A DNA stretch of 64,000 nucleotides from Archivesica marissinica (GCA_014843695.1 CM026390.1:18782466-18846465), one strand, 5' to 3'. Counted from the first letter of the stretch, positions 12,601 through 21,245 are shown. Made by a program: numbers and translations. Notes: generated by a model not told the origin, from the sequence alone.

Positions 12601-15600
12601 ATGGACATCAAGTACAAACTTTACATCAGTTGTCATGGACATCAAGTACAAACTTTACATCAGTTGTCAATGGACATCAAGTACAAACTTTACATCAGTT
12701 GTCAATGGACATCAAGTACAAACTTTACATCAGTTATCATGGATGGACATCAAGTACAAACTTTACATCAGTTGTCATGGACATCAAGTACAAACTTTAC
12801 ATCAGTTGTCAATGGACATCAAGTACAAACTTTACATCAGTTGTCATGGACATCAAGTACAAACTTTACATCAGTTGTCATGGACATCAAGTACAAACTT
12901 TACATCAGTTGTCATGGACATCAAGTACAAACTTTACATCAGTTGTCATGGATGGACATCAAGTACAAACTTTACATCAGTTGTCATGGACATCAAGTAC
13001 AAACTTTACATCAGTTGTAATGGACATCAAGTACAAACTTTACATTACATCAGTTGTCATGGACATCAAGTACAAACTTTACATCAGTTGTAATGGACAT
13101 CAAGTACAAACTTTACATCAGTTGTCATGGACATCAAGTTGAAACTATGCATCAGTTTCACAGACTATCAAGTATGAAGTTCGCGTCTGCTTACAACTAT
13201 TCCACTGACACTATTGAAGTTGACATTACTATTCTACCTGGCAAGATATTCTAGCTACAAGTTGACCATTCAGCATCAATGATTCAGTAATAATATACAT
13301 ACAGTGAAACCTGTGTTAGTGGTCACCTCCATTAAGCAGCCAACCTGTATTAAGCAGCCAGTTTCAAGATTCCCTATATGTTGTTTTACTATACATTTGA
13401 CCTCTATTGAGCAGCAACCTGTGCTAAGCAGCCACTTTCTCTGACTCCCTTGACTGGCTGCGTAAGACAGGTTTGACTGTACAGTGAAACCTGTCTTAAG
13501 CAGCCAGCCAAGGGAATCACAGAAAGTTGCTGCTTAGCACAGGTGCCTGCTTAATAGTGCTCAGATGTATAATAAAACAGCATATTGGGAATCTGAAAAC
13601 TGGCTGCTTAATACAGGTTGGCTGCTTAATAGAGGTTTAGTTTAATCATATTTTCATTCTATATATACAATGTACAGAACAAAACAAATGAACACACTTG
13701 TATAATTATGCATAGTATATACGATTTATGTCATTGTTGTGCACAAGAATTGTCAGCTTAATAGAGGTGACCACTAACACAGATTTGACTGTAGTTCTTT
13801 CATTGCATTGTGAAAAATCAGTGAATATAATTATATAATGGCCTTCGAGTATATAGAGGATATTTGTTTGTTTTGAGGGAATATGGAATATATCTCACTG
13901 AGAAGTGAGAAAATATGAAAATGTTCTCACTTCGAGATGATATATATTCCATATTCACTCAAAACAAACAAATTTTCTTTTTATTTTATGCTAATTGGTG
14001 AAAAACAAACACAAAATGAAGAAATTAAAATAGCTGGCCGCCGTGTTTTTGCGCGGATGAATACATTGACGACTATACGTCGTGAATCGATACACAAATC
14101 TGCCGCCATCTTGAATTTAAAGTTGAATCGAGGAAAAATACATGAAAAGATTTATTGGATTTATTGTTACAATTTGCAGTGACAAAATTCGAGACATTGT
14201 CAGTTGTATTTCGCTTTTGATTTGTTTCATAACAAAAACAATAATACAGGTAAATAGTGTCATTGAAGCCAGGTAAACGGTGAAAATTAAATGACATGTG
14301 TGACACGGTGAAGATTAGTGTACTGGGAATGGAGATAATAAAAAAAGTAGTCCGGCAAAATACAGTGAGTGATATGCAGTGAGTGATATGGATTATATCT
14401 CACTGATAGAACACTGTATTTCATCAATTAGCATAAAATAAATTCCAATAGCCGTTGAGAGAGTGTAGATATTGGGTGGGATAGTTAAGCTGTATGTGTG
14501 CTTCTTATTTTCTATCTCAGCGGTCCTTTACGCCGTCACTACCATTCTCTATTTGTCAGGGCTTTGCGACCTCTACAAGGTCAGATGTCACCAATCACAG
14601 GGGAGCATCAGCTCACAGTCAGGCAAGTACAACTACATATGCACCAACTTTCCAGTATGAGGACAGTGCAGGTTCGATCCCCCCCGTCTGACCCTAATAA
14701 AGTTAACAGTCTTTCAGATGGAACTTTAAACCGAGGTCTCGTGTCGGTGCTTTACACCGCGCACGTAAAAGAACCAGATGAGACTCTGGAATGGGTCTCT
14801 GTCTGTATCATTGCACTATCCGTCAACAATCTGAAATGACTAATCTCTTCAGGAGGCGTCGCTCATATGGTCAACCGGTAGCGACGATATATAAACGTAA
14901 AGCGCACGCACACATACACACAGGACAGTACTTTTGTAAATGATTTAATAGTAGATATAAATCACACCACTAAGCCGTTGATTATCGCCCGCCATTTCGT
15001 CGATAAATAATATTCTGGCATCGTCTGTCTGTGCATGCGTCTGTCTGGAGCCAATTCTCAGTAACCAATTAGTGGAATTTTATCAAATTTAAAATGATCA
15101 TGTATCACCATAGCGTCATCAACCAAGTAACACCAGAGTTATTGCCTGTTAATTGATTTTAAAAACCCCAAATGTGTCCGTCCAGCTCCAGTTAGGCAGA
15201 GGAGTAGTAGTAGTTTGTAACTATGCTATCAGTAGAAGTGATTCATACTTACTAAGTAGTAGTTTGCAACTATGCTATCAGTAGAAGTGATTCATACTTA
15301 CTAAGTAGCAGTTTGCAACTATGCTATCAGTAGAAGTGATTCATACTTACAAAGTAGCAGTTTGCAACTATGCTATCAGTGGCAGTGATTCATACTTACT
15401 AAGTAGTAGTTTGCAACTATGCTATCAGTAGAAGTGATTCATACTTACTAAGTAGCAGTTTGCAACTATGCTATCAGTAGAAGTGATTCATACTTACTAA
15501 GTAGCAGTTTGCAACTATGCTATCAGTAGAAGTGATTCATACTTACTAAGTAGTAGTTTGCAACTATGCTATCAGTAGAAGTGATTCATACTTACTAAGT

Positions 15601-18600
15601 AGCAGTTTGCAACTATGCTATCAGTAGCAGTGATTCATACTTACTATAGAGTTTGCAACTATGCTATCAGTAGAGTGATTCATACTTACTAAGTAGCAGT
15701 TTGCAACTATGCTATCAGTAGAGTGTTCATACTTACTAAGTAGCAGTTTGCAACTATGCTATCAGTGGCAGTGATTCATACTTACTAAGTAGCAGTTTGC
15801 AACTATGCTATCAGTAGCAGTGATTCATACTTACTAAGTAGCAGTTTGCAACTATGCTATCAGTAGCAGTGATTCATACTTACTAAGTAGCAGTTTGCAA
15901 CTATGCTATCAGTAGCAGTGATTCATACTTACTAAGTAGCAGTTTGCAACTATGCTATCAGTAGCAGTGATTCATACTTACTAAGTAGCAGTTTGCAACT
16001 ATGCTATCAGTAGCAGTGATTCATACTTACTAAGTAGCAGTTTGCAACTATGCTATCAGTAGCAGTGATTCATACTTACTAAGTAGCAGTTTGCAACTAT
16101 GCTATCAGTAGCAGTGATTCATACTTACTAAGTAGCAGTTTGCAACTATGCTATCAGTAGCAGTGATTCATACTTACTAAGTAGCAGTTTGCAACTATGC
16201 TATCAGTAGCAGTGATTCATACTTACTAAGTAGCAGTTTGCAACTATGCTATCAGTAGCAGTGATTCATACTTACTAAGTAGCAGTTTGCAACTATGCTA
16301 TCAGTGGCAGTGATTCATACTTACTAAGTAGCAGTTTGCAACTATGCTATCTGTAGCAGTGATTCATACTTACTAAGTAGCAGTTTGCAACTATGCTATC
16401 AGTAGCAGTGTTCATACTTACTAAGTAGCAGTTTGCAACTATGCTATCAGTAGCAGTGATTCATACTTACTAAGTAGCAGTTTGCAACTATGCTATCTGT
16501 AGCAGTGATTCATACTTACTAAGTAGCAGTTTGCAACTATGCTATCAGTAGCGGTGATTCATACTTACTAAGTAGCAGTTTGCAACTATGCTATCAGTAG
16601 CAGTGTTCATACTTACTAAGTAGCAGTTTGCAACTATGCTATCAGTAGCAGTGATTCATACTTACTAAGTAGCAGTTTGCAACTATGCTATCTGTAGCAG
16701 TGATTCATACTTACTAAGTAGCAGTTTGCAACTATGCTATCAGTAGCGGTGATTCATACTTACTAAGTAGCAGTTTGCAACTATGCTATCAGTAGCAGTG
16801 TTCATACTTACTAAGTAGCAGTTTGCAACTATGCTATCAGTAGCAGTGTTCATACTTACTAAGTAGCAGTTTGCAACTATGCTATCAGTAGCAGTGATTC
16901 ATACTTACTAAGTAGCAGTTTGCAACTATGCTATCTGTAGCAGTGATTCATACTTACTAAGTAGCAGTTTGCAACTATGCTATCTGTAGCAGTGATTCAT
17001 ACTTACTAAGTAGCAGTTTGCAACTATGCTATCAGTAGCGGTGATTCATACTTACTAAGTAGCAGTTTGCAATCATTAAAGCAGCATTACATTGTATGAA
17101 ATAAAAGATATTTGAAAAATTCAATTTTTACGTATGGGTAGCAATGCTGCTACACATTCTAACATACTTTGTATGCTTATGTTCATTTGGTAAACAGTGT
17201 TTTTTTGTGATAAAACAAACTCGAAACCGAAAGTAGGACTTTTTCGAGTCGATCGGTCACGCATTTGTTTACAACCGGATAGATAGATAGATAGTCTTTC
17301 ATGTTCAAAATATATACGTTGTTTTCTACATCCTCTGTTGTTTCACGCATGCGCGCTGTGCATGTTTACATTTCATGTGTTGATAAACAAATTTGCGTAT
17401 ACGACGGTTTAAATTTATTGGAATTTTATCATTTCTGAGCGACTATTTCGATTTTTGTAAACACACACACATTAGTATTTATATTTTACCCAAAACATCC
17501 TTTATTACGATGTAATGCTGCTTTAATATTTTTGGTAATTATGATTTTTTTCTGGGAAAAAATAGGCGAATGAAAAAAAGACTCTTGTGTCAAAATAAGA
17601 TTACATAGGTTTAAAATACATTGATGATGTCTTAGATTGCAGTTCTTCATTGAAACACTTGTATCATACAGGTAACTAGTACAATTACATGATAGCACCT
17701 GTTTTTGAATTGTTAATTTGAACAGGAATATACAGTCAAACCTGTCTTAAACAGCCAGCCAAGGGAATCACAGAAAGTGGCTGCTTAGCACAGGTGGCTG
17801 CTTAATAGAGGTCAAATGTATAACAAATCAACAAATTGGGAATCTGGCAACTGGCTGCTTAATACAGGTTGGCTGTTTAATAGAGGTGACCACTAACACA
17901 GGTTTGACTAACTTTAAACTGTTAAACATCATGCCTTGAATTGTCTTTCTGCAGAGAAATGAAGGAACGCCCAAGAACAGCCCCGGAGAAGAGAAAGTCG
18001 ACAGAAACAAACAATAAAATGAAGAGAACAACAGGTTAGAAATACTTGGAATTGTGATGGTATATTTTCTCAGAACTGGTTGTATAAGTATGTTTGTCGA
18101 CAAGTAAGACCTGAGAACAACATACATTTAATATTAAGGACAACTACACACCAGCCTAACACATGTGTGCAATAACATTCCATAGACTGGTCAACAGATA
18201 CTTTGTTTATACAAATTTATTTTAGCTCGATTGCGAAACAAGTTCTTACAACTTATCTTACAATTAATCAGTCTTGAGACCTCATTCCTGATGGAATCCA
18301 TCGCCACGAGGGAGAGAGATGATAAAGAGGCAATGTGGAATTTAAATACTTTGCATAAGGGCACAATCGTAATGGCTCCAGTGGAGCTCGAACTACGGAC
18401 ATTTCGCACCTGAAGCGAACGTGCTACCATTGCGCTATCACGACTTCCACATTGTAGCATAACGATCAGGCTTGGAAGTGTACGGTTCTCCAATCTATAA
18501 ATTGGTGTACAGCTGTATGATTGGATGAGCCAAGTGGAAAACTCAGTATCAACCAATCACAGTACTTAACTTGAGGATGGGATCTGAGAAGTTATATAAC

Positions 18601-20937
18601 CTCAGGGTATGGAATAGACTGTTCAGCTTTAGATCTGAGAAGTTATATAACCTCAGGGTATGGAATAGACTGTTCATGTTCCAGCTTTAGATCTGAGAAG
18701 TTATATAACCTCAGGGTATGGAATAGACTGTTCATGTTCCAGCTTTAGATCTGAGAAGTTATATAACCTCAGGGTATGGAATAGACTGTTCATGTTCCAG
18801 CTTTAGATCTGAGGAGTTATATAACCTCAGGGTATGGAATAGACTGTTCAGCTTTAGATCTGAGGAGTTATATAACCTCAGGGTATGGAATAGACTGATC
18901 ATGTTCAGCTTTAGATCTGAGGAGTTATATAACCTCAGGGTATGGAATAGACTGTTCAGCTTTAGATCTGAGGAGTTATATAACCTCAGGGTATGGAATA
19001 GACTGTTCATGTTCCAGCTTTAGATCTGAGAAGTTATATAACCTCAGGGTATGGAATAGACTGTTCAGCTTTAGATCTGAGAAGTTATATAACCTCAGGG
19101 TATGGAATAGACTGTTCATGTTCCAGCTTTAGATCTGAGAAGTTATATAACCTCAGGGTATGGAATAGACTGTTCATGTTCCAGCTTTAGATCTGAGGAG
19201 TTATATAACCTCAGGGTATGGAATAGACTGCTCAGCTTTATATCTGAGGAGTTATATAACCTCAGGGTATGGAATAGACTGATCATGTTCCAGCTTTAGA
19301 TCTGAGGAGTTATATAACCTCAGGGTATGGAATAGACTGCTCAGCTTTAGATCTGAGAAGTTATATAACCTCAGGGTATGGAATAGACTGTTCAGCTTTA
19401 GATCTGAGAAGTTATATAACCTCAGGGTATGGAATAGACTGTTCAGCTTTAGATCTGAGAAGTTATATAACCTTGGGGTATGGAATAGACTGATCATGTT
19501 CCAGCTTTACGATCTGAGGAGTTATATAACCTTGGGGTATGGAATAAACTGATCATGTTCCAGCTTTACGATCTGAGGAGTTATATAACATCAGGGTATG
19601 GAATAGACTGTTCAGCTTTAGATCTGAGGAGTTATATAACCTCAGGGTATGGAATAGACTGATCATGTTCCAGCTTTACGATCTAGTTTAGAGCATATAA
19701 CAGATGAACTCCTCATATTTTAACAGATGAACTCCTCATATTTTAACAGATGAACTGCTCTCACTAATTCTGTTGCTAAATGATGCTGTATAAATGATCT
19801 GACATATAAAACGTTCCAAATGAGATGAGTTATATAATAGGGAAGGCAATGAATGGTGATTTTGGCATTCGAATATTTGGATGATCTTCCGAAGAACTAT
19901 TCGCTAATTTCTTGAACGTTCAAAATTTACACTATTTCTACGTTATTTTATTTAAATTGTTAAACATTGAAATGAAATGTAATAGTATTACATGTATAGA
20001 CTGCATAAAATAAAATGCATGAAGTAAATAATAAAGTAAATCAAAATGAATAAATATAAAACTTTTAACAATCCCAAATTCGGAAAATATATTTTATTCA
20101 TTAATAACTCGAGTAAAAATATCATTTTAGATGACAAAAATGTTTTAATAAAATGAACATTATATATATTAAATGTACTCATGATTTCTTCAATGTACAA
20201 TGTTTCGAACTCGCACGGAACTGTGGTATTGTAACGCAGTGTGAAGTACTAGCACCTTAGACCGCTTGGCTATTACCACCTCGAATTGTGAAATCAATTT
20301 TATTCAATTAAACTGCGAAAATGCGTTGCAAATGAAGCGTGTAATTTTGATAATGTCTCAAGTAAATTTACGCATGCAATACTAAATGTACACGTCTTAA
20401 TAAACTTGTGTTCTGTTCACGCGGGGGACAACTTTCAACATTTCTGACCATTGTGGATGCAAACAACACATGCCATTAACAAATAAATACGGCTTGTATA
20501 GATTGTTCAATAACTCGTCTGAATCAATGTTGTTGGATTCGGTGGGTCTGAGAAACTAAGATCTCTCTGTATGGTAAAGTTTGACCTCAGATTTTGTACA
20601 TCAAAGAGAATTCATTAATCAATTAGTAGTCATTATTAATTGGAGCCATAACAATGAGAACTTTTCACACCTTAATTGATTGAAAATAAAGCAAGTTTTA
20701 TTTGAAACACATTGTAAAGGTGCCATTTTTTTATATATTCGAATACGACTACTATTCGAATACATTCAAATGAATTTCCAAATATTCAAACATTCGTTGC
20801 CATCCCTAGTTATATATATATATATGTTTACAGGTACAAAGAGTCATAATAAATCGTCCACCAACACAACTTTAAGCAAACAGAAAATAGCACCTGTGCC
20901 CACCAAAACAAAGAAGATGGACAAGGCATGGCGATGA
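517..20937 (+). CDS. CCP110: CP110 centriolar coiled-coil protein, C-terminal half, 10 exons
   Basis: Exons 517-642, 2419-3018, 3660-3776, 4015-4116, 6513-6629, 8251-8339, 10500-10592, 14521-14622, 17955-18034 and 20834-20937 sum to 1530 nt (509 codons plus stop) and join with every phase matching. CP110 caps the distal end of the mother centriole with CEP97, blocks ciliogenesis and binds calmodulin and centrin (known for the family). Seen here: an IQ-like segment (FDRVSAVVKGYLTRRLL), then FSFQAETPIKKG, then LQAALLDIHEIFFVIPLSER, then RALRPLQGQMSPI. As I remember vertebrate CP110, its C-terminal region has these blocks in this order. The N-terminal exons lie before the window. Introns are full of minisatellites; one looks U12-type and one is GC-AG. 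The name rests on remembered family sequence, not a search. Confidence 0.86.
705..1107. mobile_element. One-ended TTAA MITE fragment and adjacent unassigned DNA
   Basis: TTAA at 701-704 is followed by AGCGACACTATATCG, like the terminus of the TTAA/AGYGACAYTACAT MITE family (8843, 17080, 46692). No matching right end was seen before the hAT-like element at 1116. The ORF at 680-988 has no coding hallmark. Confidence 0.4.
1116..2227. mobile_element. hAT-type non-autonomous element, copy 1 (with SINE inside)
   Basis: Terminal inverted repeats TAGGGATGGCAACGAAT and ...ATTCAATGCCATCCCTA are flanked by a perfect 8-bp duplication, CATATCAC, at 1108-1115 and 2228-2235. Subterminal ATTCGAATATTCG palindromes are typical. 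There is no transposase. A SINE (1636-1930) lies within it. It sits in the first visible CP110 intron. Confidence 0.88.
1636..1930 (-). mobile_element. tRNA-Thr-derived SINE (family A)
   Basis: Read on the minus strand, a tRNA-like head with B box GGTTCGATCCCC and a Thr(GGT)-like anticodon loop is followed by a conserved body. The tail motif is GGAGGCGTCGCTCATATGG and it ends in an AC-rich repeat. It is nested inside the hAT-like element. Confidence 0.85.
2419..3018 (+). CDS. CCP110: CP110 exon b (200 codons, disordered region)
   Basis: This 600-nt exon starts after cttttcag, ends before gtttgt and is phase 0 at both ends. It encodes a low-complexity segment rich in Ser, Pro, Tyr, Met and Asn (for example MCIMPSMDPRAGVGLNMMNC) and then a more basic tail (SNQSTPVPSARVYKPIQHSP). 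No fold is apparent, fitting the central disordered part of CP110. The open frame runs past the donor to 3108, but that part reads into intron and a SINE fragment. Confidence 0.8.
3092..3172 (+). mobile_element. SINE family A, 3' fragment
   Basis: Only the 3' body is present (AATCTCTTCAGGAGGCGTCG to the ATAAATAAATG tail), about 75 nt downstream of the CP110 donor at 3018. Confidence 0.8.
3173..3659. other. Intronic sequence without recognised features
   Basis: AT-rich single-copy-looking DNA between the SINE fragment and the next CP110 exon. I see no repeat or ORF of note. Confidence 0.3.
3660..3776 (+). CDS. CCP110: CP110 exon c (IQ-like calmodulin-binding segment)
   Basis: Bounded by actgtag and gtaagt, 117 nt, phase 0. 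It encodes VFDPAMKCKFDRVSAVVKGY followed by LTRRLLRTPKVQEIIKKLS. The VSAVVKGYLTRR core fits an IQ-type pattern (hydrophobic, x, xxx, Lys-Gly, xxx, Arg). This is one of the segments that identify the gene, because vertebrate CP110 has a closely similar KFDR...VKGYLTRRL stretch. It probably binds calmodulin (inference). Confidence 0.9.
4015..4116 (+). CDS. CCP110: CP110 exon d
   Basis: Acceptor ttttccag, donor gtacac, 102 nt, phase 0. It encodes DTRNFAFSFQAETPIKKG, then SFTHEDRTLLERIIAQ. The vertebrate protein has a similar Phe-rich, then Glu-Ala-Pro-Leu-Lys-Arg-Gly, then Leu-Gln-Glu-Arg order at the same place between the IQ-like segment and the next helix. The downstream intron (4117-6512) is almost wholly minisatellite. 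Confidence 0.88.
4211..6512. repeat. 43-bp then 32-bp minisatellite reaching the splice acceptor of CP110 exon e
   Basis: About eight 43-bp units (ATGATCTATAGCAGTA...GTTCTATAACAG) pass into about sixty 32-bp units (CCTACATGATATATAGCAG + TATGTTGATGTTT). A marker unit with TATGTTGTTGTTCTATAAC recurs at 5081 and 5732, so a 651-bp block was duplicated. Variants with GATATGTTTGCAG recur near 4850-4920 and 6400. The last one supplies the real acceptor at 6511-6512. It fills nearly the whole intron. Confidence 0.95.
6513..6629 (+). CDS. CCP110: CP110 exon e (conserved helix)
   Basis: The acceptor is gtttgcag and lies inside the last unit of a 32-bp tandem array; the donor is gtaagt. The 117 nt are phase 0. 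It encodes LQAALLDIHEIFFVIPLSER and then LAIISSARQLEGERSLRES, the most recognisable CP110 block (vertebrate proteins have a similar L.AAL..IH.IFFV....ER). The same gtttgcag motif recurs in several upstream repeat units, so alternative acceptors are available. Confidence 0.92.
6793..7020 (-). mobile_element. tRNA-Val-derived SINE (family B), minus copy
   Basis: On the minus strand: tRNA-like head with TTCGAGCCC B box, then GGCTCCAGCC..., a body, and a tail ending AAATTTGTATAAACTA. It is oriented opposite to the copy at 7082, forming an inverted pair about 60 nt apart. Confidence 0.85.
7082..7316 (+). mobile_element. tRNA-Val-derived SINE (family B), plus copy
   Basis: The head GTCGTGATAGCTCAGTGGTA has a clear A box. 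The anticodon stem-loop TTCGC/TTCACGT/GCGAA places CAC, as in tRNA-Val, and the B box is GAGTTCGAGCC. The body ends at AAATAAATTTGTATAAAC. There is no folded tRNA gene: the acceptor stem is not paired to a proper 3' end. Confidence 0.87.
7334..7403. repeat. 70-bp dispersed repeat, copy 1
   Basis: AGTTTAAACATATTTTATTT through AAGAACAAATGGAT is found again, almost identical, inserted in a SINE at 27561-27629. Confidence 0.75.
7404..7938. repeat. Low-complexity intronic DNA with GA-rich tract
   Basis: A 35-bp near-duplication (ATTACGTGCAGTCGATTTAG twice, 7590-7650) and a GAGAGAG tract at about 7651-7722. The minus-strand ORF here is a by-product of the tract. Confidence 0.6.
7939..8218. repeat. 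50-bp minisatellite, about 5.5 copies
   Basis: The unit starts CTATGGTTAGCAGTTTATTT and contains AACATTAGACAGTTT. It ends about 30 nt before the acceptor of CP110 exon f. Confidence 0.93.
8251..8339 (+). CDS. CCP110: CP110 exon f, ending at a U12-type donor
   Basis: After attattacag, 89 nt encode QRRSLDGVSCSQPRLSTATL, then KAIERKKKA plus two bases of the next codon. The basic KAIERKKKA tail parallels the SLDRKKY stretch of vertebrate CP110. The exon ends in phase 2 at the donor GTATCCTT, the minor-spliceosome 5' splice-site consensus. A shift of 3 nt at the acceptor (cagcag) is possible. Confidence 0.83.
8361..8760. repeat. 40-bp minisatellite, 10 copies
   Basis: The unit is GTTCCCCAGTTCATCATTAC then TTTTCATTGCTAATGGCATG; ten copies in exact 40-bp register. 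It starts 20 nt after the start of the U12-type donor. Confidence 0.95.
8843..9333. mobile_element. TTAA-flanked MITE (AGTGACAYTACAT termini)
   Basis: Termini AGTGACACTACAT and ATGTAATGTCACT are flanked by TTAA at 8839-8842 and 9334-9337. Related copies are at 17080-17522 and 46692-47091. TTAA duplication suggests a piggyBac- or Kolobok-type transposase (inference). There is no transposase. Confidence 0.82.
9338..9768. other. Unassigned intronic DNA
   Basis: AT-rich and single-copy-looking. No feature was recognised. Confidence 0.3.
9769..10019. mobile_element. Mariner-like MITE with TA duplication
   Basis: Termini CACTCAACAAAATTCCTAAC and GATTAGGAATTTTGTGGAGTG are inverted repeats of about 20 nt, flanked by TA. 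About 251 bp, no ORF. Confidence 0.78.
10050..10312 (+). mobile_element. SINE family A
   Basis: Starts in the anticodon arm (GTAATCCAGGGGTCGC), B box GGTTCGATCCCC, full body, AC-rich tail. The A-box half is missing. Confidence 0.85.
10500..10592 (+). CDS. CCP110: CP110 exon g
   Basis: The first base completes a Gln codon left open by the exon at 8251. It then encodes LAEEAVFGSLEFRPKTAPPA and TSSPHLSTDI, with two bases carried over (phase 2). The donor is atatcag|gtacac. The same frame stays open far downstream, through a 34-bp tandem array to 13020, so intron retention would not terminate at once. The 34-bp unit resembles this exon-intron junction. Confidence 0.8.
10613..13160. repeat. 34-bp minisatellite (two variants) after CP110 exon g
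   Basis: Variant A (to about 11495): CACAGACATCATGTACAAAC then AATGTGTCAGTTTC. Variant B (to about 13160): TCATGGACATCAAGTACAAA then CTTTACATCAGTTG. Both are 34 bp and align, so B is a diverged daughter array. The unit has no stop in any forward frame, so long ORFs of 834 and 857 codons arise. The left edge decays into units that resemble the exon's donor junction. Confidence 0.95.
13302..13480 (-). mobile_element. CAGTCAAACCTG MITE (family P), minus copy
   Basis: Terminal inverted repeats CAGTGAAACCTGTGTTAGTG and CAGGTTTGACTG with TA at the ends. It abuts a second copy in the opposite orientation. Confidence 0.85.
13482..13793 (+). mobile_element. CAGTCAAACCTG MITE, plus copy with insertion
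   Basis: Starts CAGTGAAACCTGTCTTAAGC and ends CACAGATTTGACTG before TA. About 115 nt between roughly 13641 and 13755 interrupt it; GCTTAATAGAGGT stands on both sides of the interruption. Confidence 0.8.
13862..13973. repeat. Long imperfect hairpin
   Basis: ATTTGTTTGTTTTGAGGGAA at the left pairs with the reverse complement near 13950-13973. Inner arms GAGAAGTGAGAA and TTCTCACTTC surround an A-rich loop. It may be the end of a larger inverted element reaching 14446. Confidence 0.7.
13976..14446. mobile_element. Possible inverted-repeat element
   Basis: TTATTTTATGCTAATTGGTG at about 13980 is inverted at about 14415-14440 (ATCAATTAGCATAAAATAAA). The interior has no coding frame. The class is unknown. 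Confidence 0.5.
14521..14622 (+). CDS. CCP110: CP110 exon h, ending at a GC donor
   Basis: After ttctatctcag the phase-2 frame reads GPLRRHYHSLFVRALRPLQG and then QMSPITGEHQLTV. The RALRPLQGQMSPI stretch parallels a R.L.P.QGQ..P motif remembered from vertebrate CP110. That supports this frame over the longer ORF in the frame starting at 14521. The exon must end at 14622 before GCAAGT, a strong GC-AG donor, because only this keeps the next exon open. A GT at 14579 would cut the conserved QGQ and lead to a stop. Confidence 0.78.
14665..14920 (+). mobile_element. SINE family A, 5'-truncated
   Basis: Begins at the B box (GCAGGTTCGATCC) and runs to the ATATATAAACG tail, about 42 nt after the GC donor of CP110 exon h. 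ORFs at 14494-14839 are partly exon and partly this SINE. Confidence 0.8.
14921..15204. other. Unassigned intronic DNA
   Basis: No ORF or repeat recognised. Confidence 0.3.
15205..17072. repeat. 49-bp minisatellite, about 38 copies
   Basis: The unit is AGTAGCAGTTTGCAACTATG then CTATCAGTAGCAGTGATTCA and TACTTACTA. Sub-blocks with CTATCTGTAG or missing GA recur in order near 16330-17040, showing block duplication. Confidence 0.95.
17080..17522. mobile_element. TTAA-flanked MITE (AGCAGCATTACAT termini)
   Basis: Termini AGCAGCATTACATTG and GATGTAATGCTGCT with TTAA at 17076-17079 and 17523-17526. It lies next to the 49-bp array and contains a GATA microsatellite near 17280. Confidence 0.82.
17733..17911 (+). 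mobile_element. CAGTCAAACCTG MITE, full copy
   Basis: CAGTCAAACCTGTCTTAAAC to ACACAGGTTTGACT, about 180 bp, immediately upstream of CP110 exon i. Confidence 0.85.
17955..18034 (+). CDS. CCP110: CP110 exon i (basic tail)
   Basis: Acceptor tttctgcag, donor gttaga, 80 nt. With one base completing the previous codon it reads EMKERPRTAPEKRKSTETNN and KMKRTT, ending in phase 1. It is strongly basic and Ser/Thr-rich, like the C-terminal tail of CP110. The other forward frame meets a stop within the exon. Confidence 0.72.
18203..18452 (-). mobile_element. tRNA-Val-derived SINE (family B)
   Basis: Complete on the minus strand: head with GTCGTGATAGCGCAATGGTA, body, and tail to GTATAAACAAAG. One internal insertion (GATAAAG) near 18322. 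Confidence 0.83.
18466..18612. mobile_element. Inverted-repeat element with CCAAT/TATA-like ends, copy 1
   Basis: Contains CAGTATCAACCAATCACAG and ends GAGAAGTTATATAACCTCAG, like the copies at 23561-23704 and 63185-63300. Its right end grades into the tandem array that follows. Confidence 0.65.
18575..19690. repeat. 51/58-bp minisatellite, about 21 copies
   Basis: The unit is GATCTGAGAAGTTATATAAC then CTCAGGGTATGGAATAGACT and GTTCAGCTTTA, with or without an extra ATGTTCC. The first half of the unit equals the right terminus of the preceding inverted-repeat element. Minus-strand ORFs here are artefacts. Confidence 0.93.
19838..20808. mobile_element. hAT-type non-autonomous element, copy 2
   Basis: Ends TAGGGAAGGCAATGAATG and CATTCGTTGCCATCCCTA. 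GTTATATA stands on both sides (19829-19836 and 20809-20816), with one extra A at the left. The interior is AT-rich without transposase. Confidence 0.78.
20834..20937 (+). CDS. CCP110: CP110 last coding exon
   Basis: Acceptor tgtttacag at 20825-20833. It reads GTKSHNKSSTNTTLSKQKIA, then PVPTKTKKMDKAWR, then TGA at 20935-20937. It is Lys/Ser/Thr-rich and phase-matched to the previous exon. A GATGATTGT-type tandem array begins right at the stop codon and forms the start of the presumed 3' UTR. Confidence 0.72.
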
Positions 20938-21245
20938 TGATGAGGATTGTGATGATGATCAAAACTGTGATGCTGATTGTGATGATGATGAAGATGATTG
21001 TGATGATGATGATTGTGATGATGATTGTGATGATGATGATGATTGTGATGATTGTGATGATGATGATTGTGATGATGATCAAACTGTGGTGATGATGATG
21101 ACAATTGTGATGATGATTGTGATGATGATCATGAGGATTGTGATGATGATCAAACTGTGGTGATGATGATGACAATTGTGATGATGATTGTGATGATGAT
21201 GATTGTGATGATGATTGTGATGATGATCAAAACTGTGATGATGAC
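20938..21245. repeat. GATGATTGT-type tandem array at the CP110 stop codon
   Basis: Units of GATGATGATTGTGATGATG, with a longer unit containing CAAACTGTGGTG repeated near 21080 and 21160. The His- and Ile-rich minus-strand ORFs are by-products. It starts at the stop codon and probably belongs to the 3' UTR. Confidence 0.9.

Noticed and set aside
10516..13142. Long ORFs of 834, 857 and 377 codons
   Set aside because: They are products of a 34-bp tandem repeat without stops, open in all three forward frames. Only the first 25 or so codons of one frame are CP110 exon.
14494..14691. ORF RSFTPSLPFSICQG... as the CP110 exon frame
   Set aside because: The phase from exon g and the RALRPLQGQ match support the other frame; this one runs into a SINE.
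20828..21175. His- and Ile-rich minus-strand ORFs
   Set aside because: Reverse reading of the GATGATTGT array after the CP110 stop.
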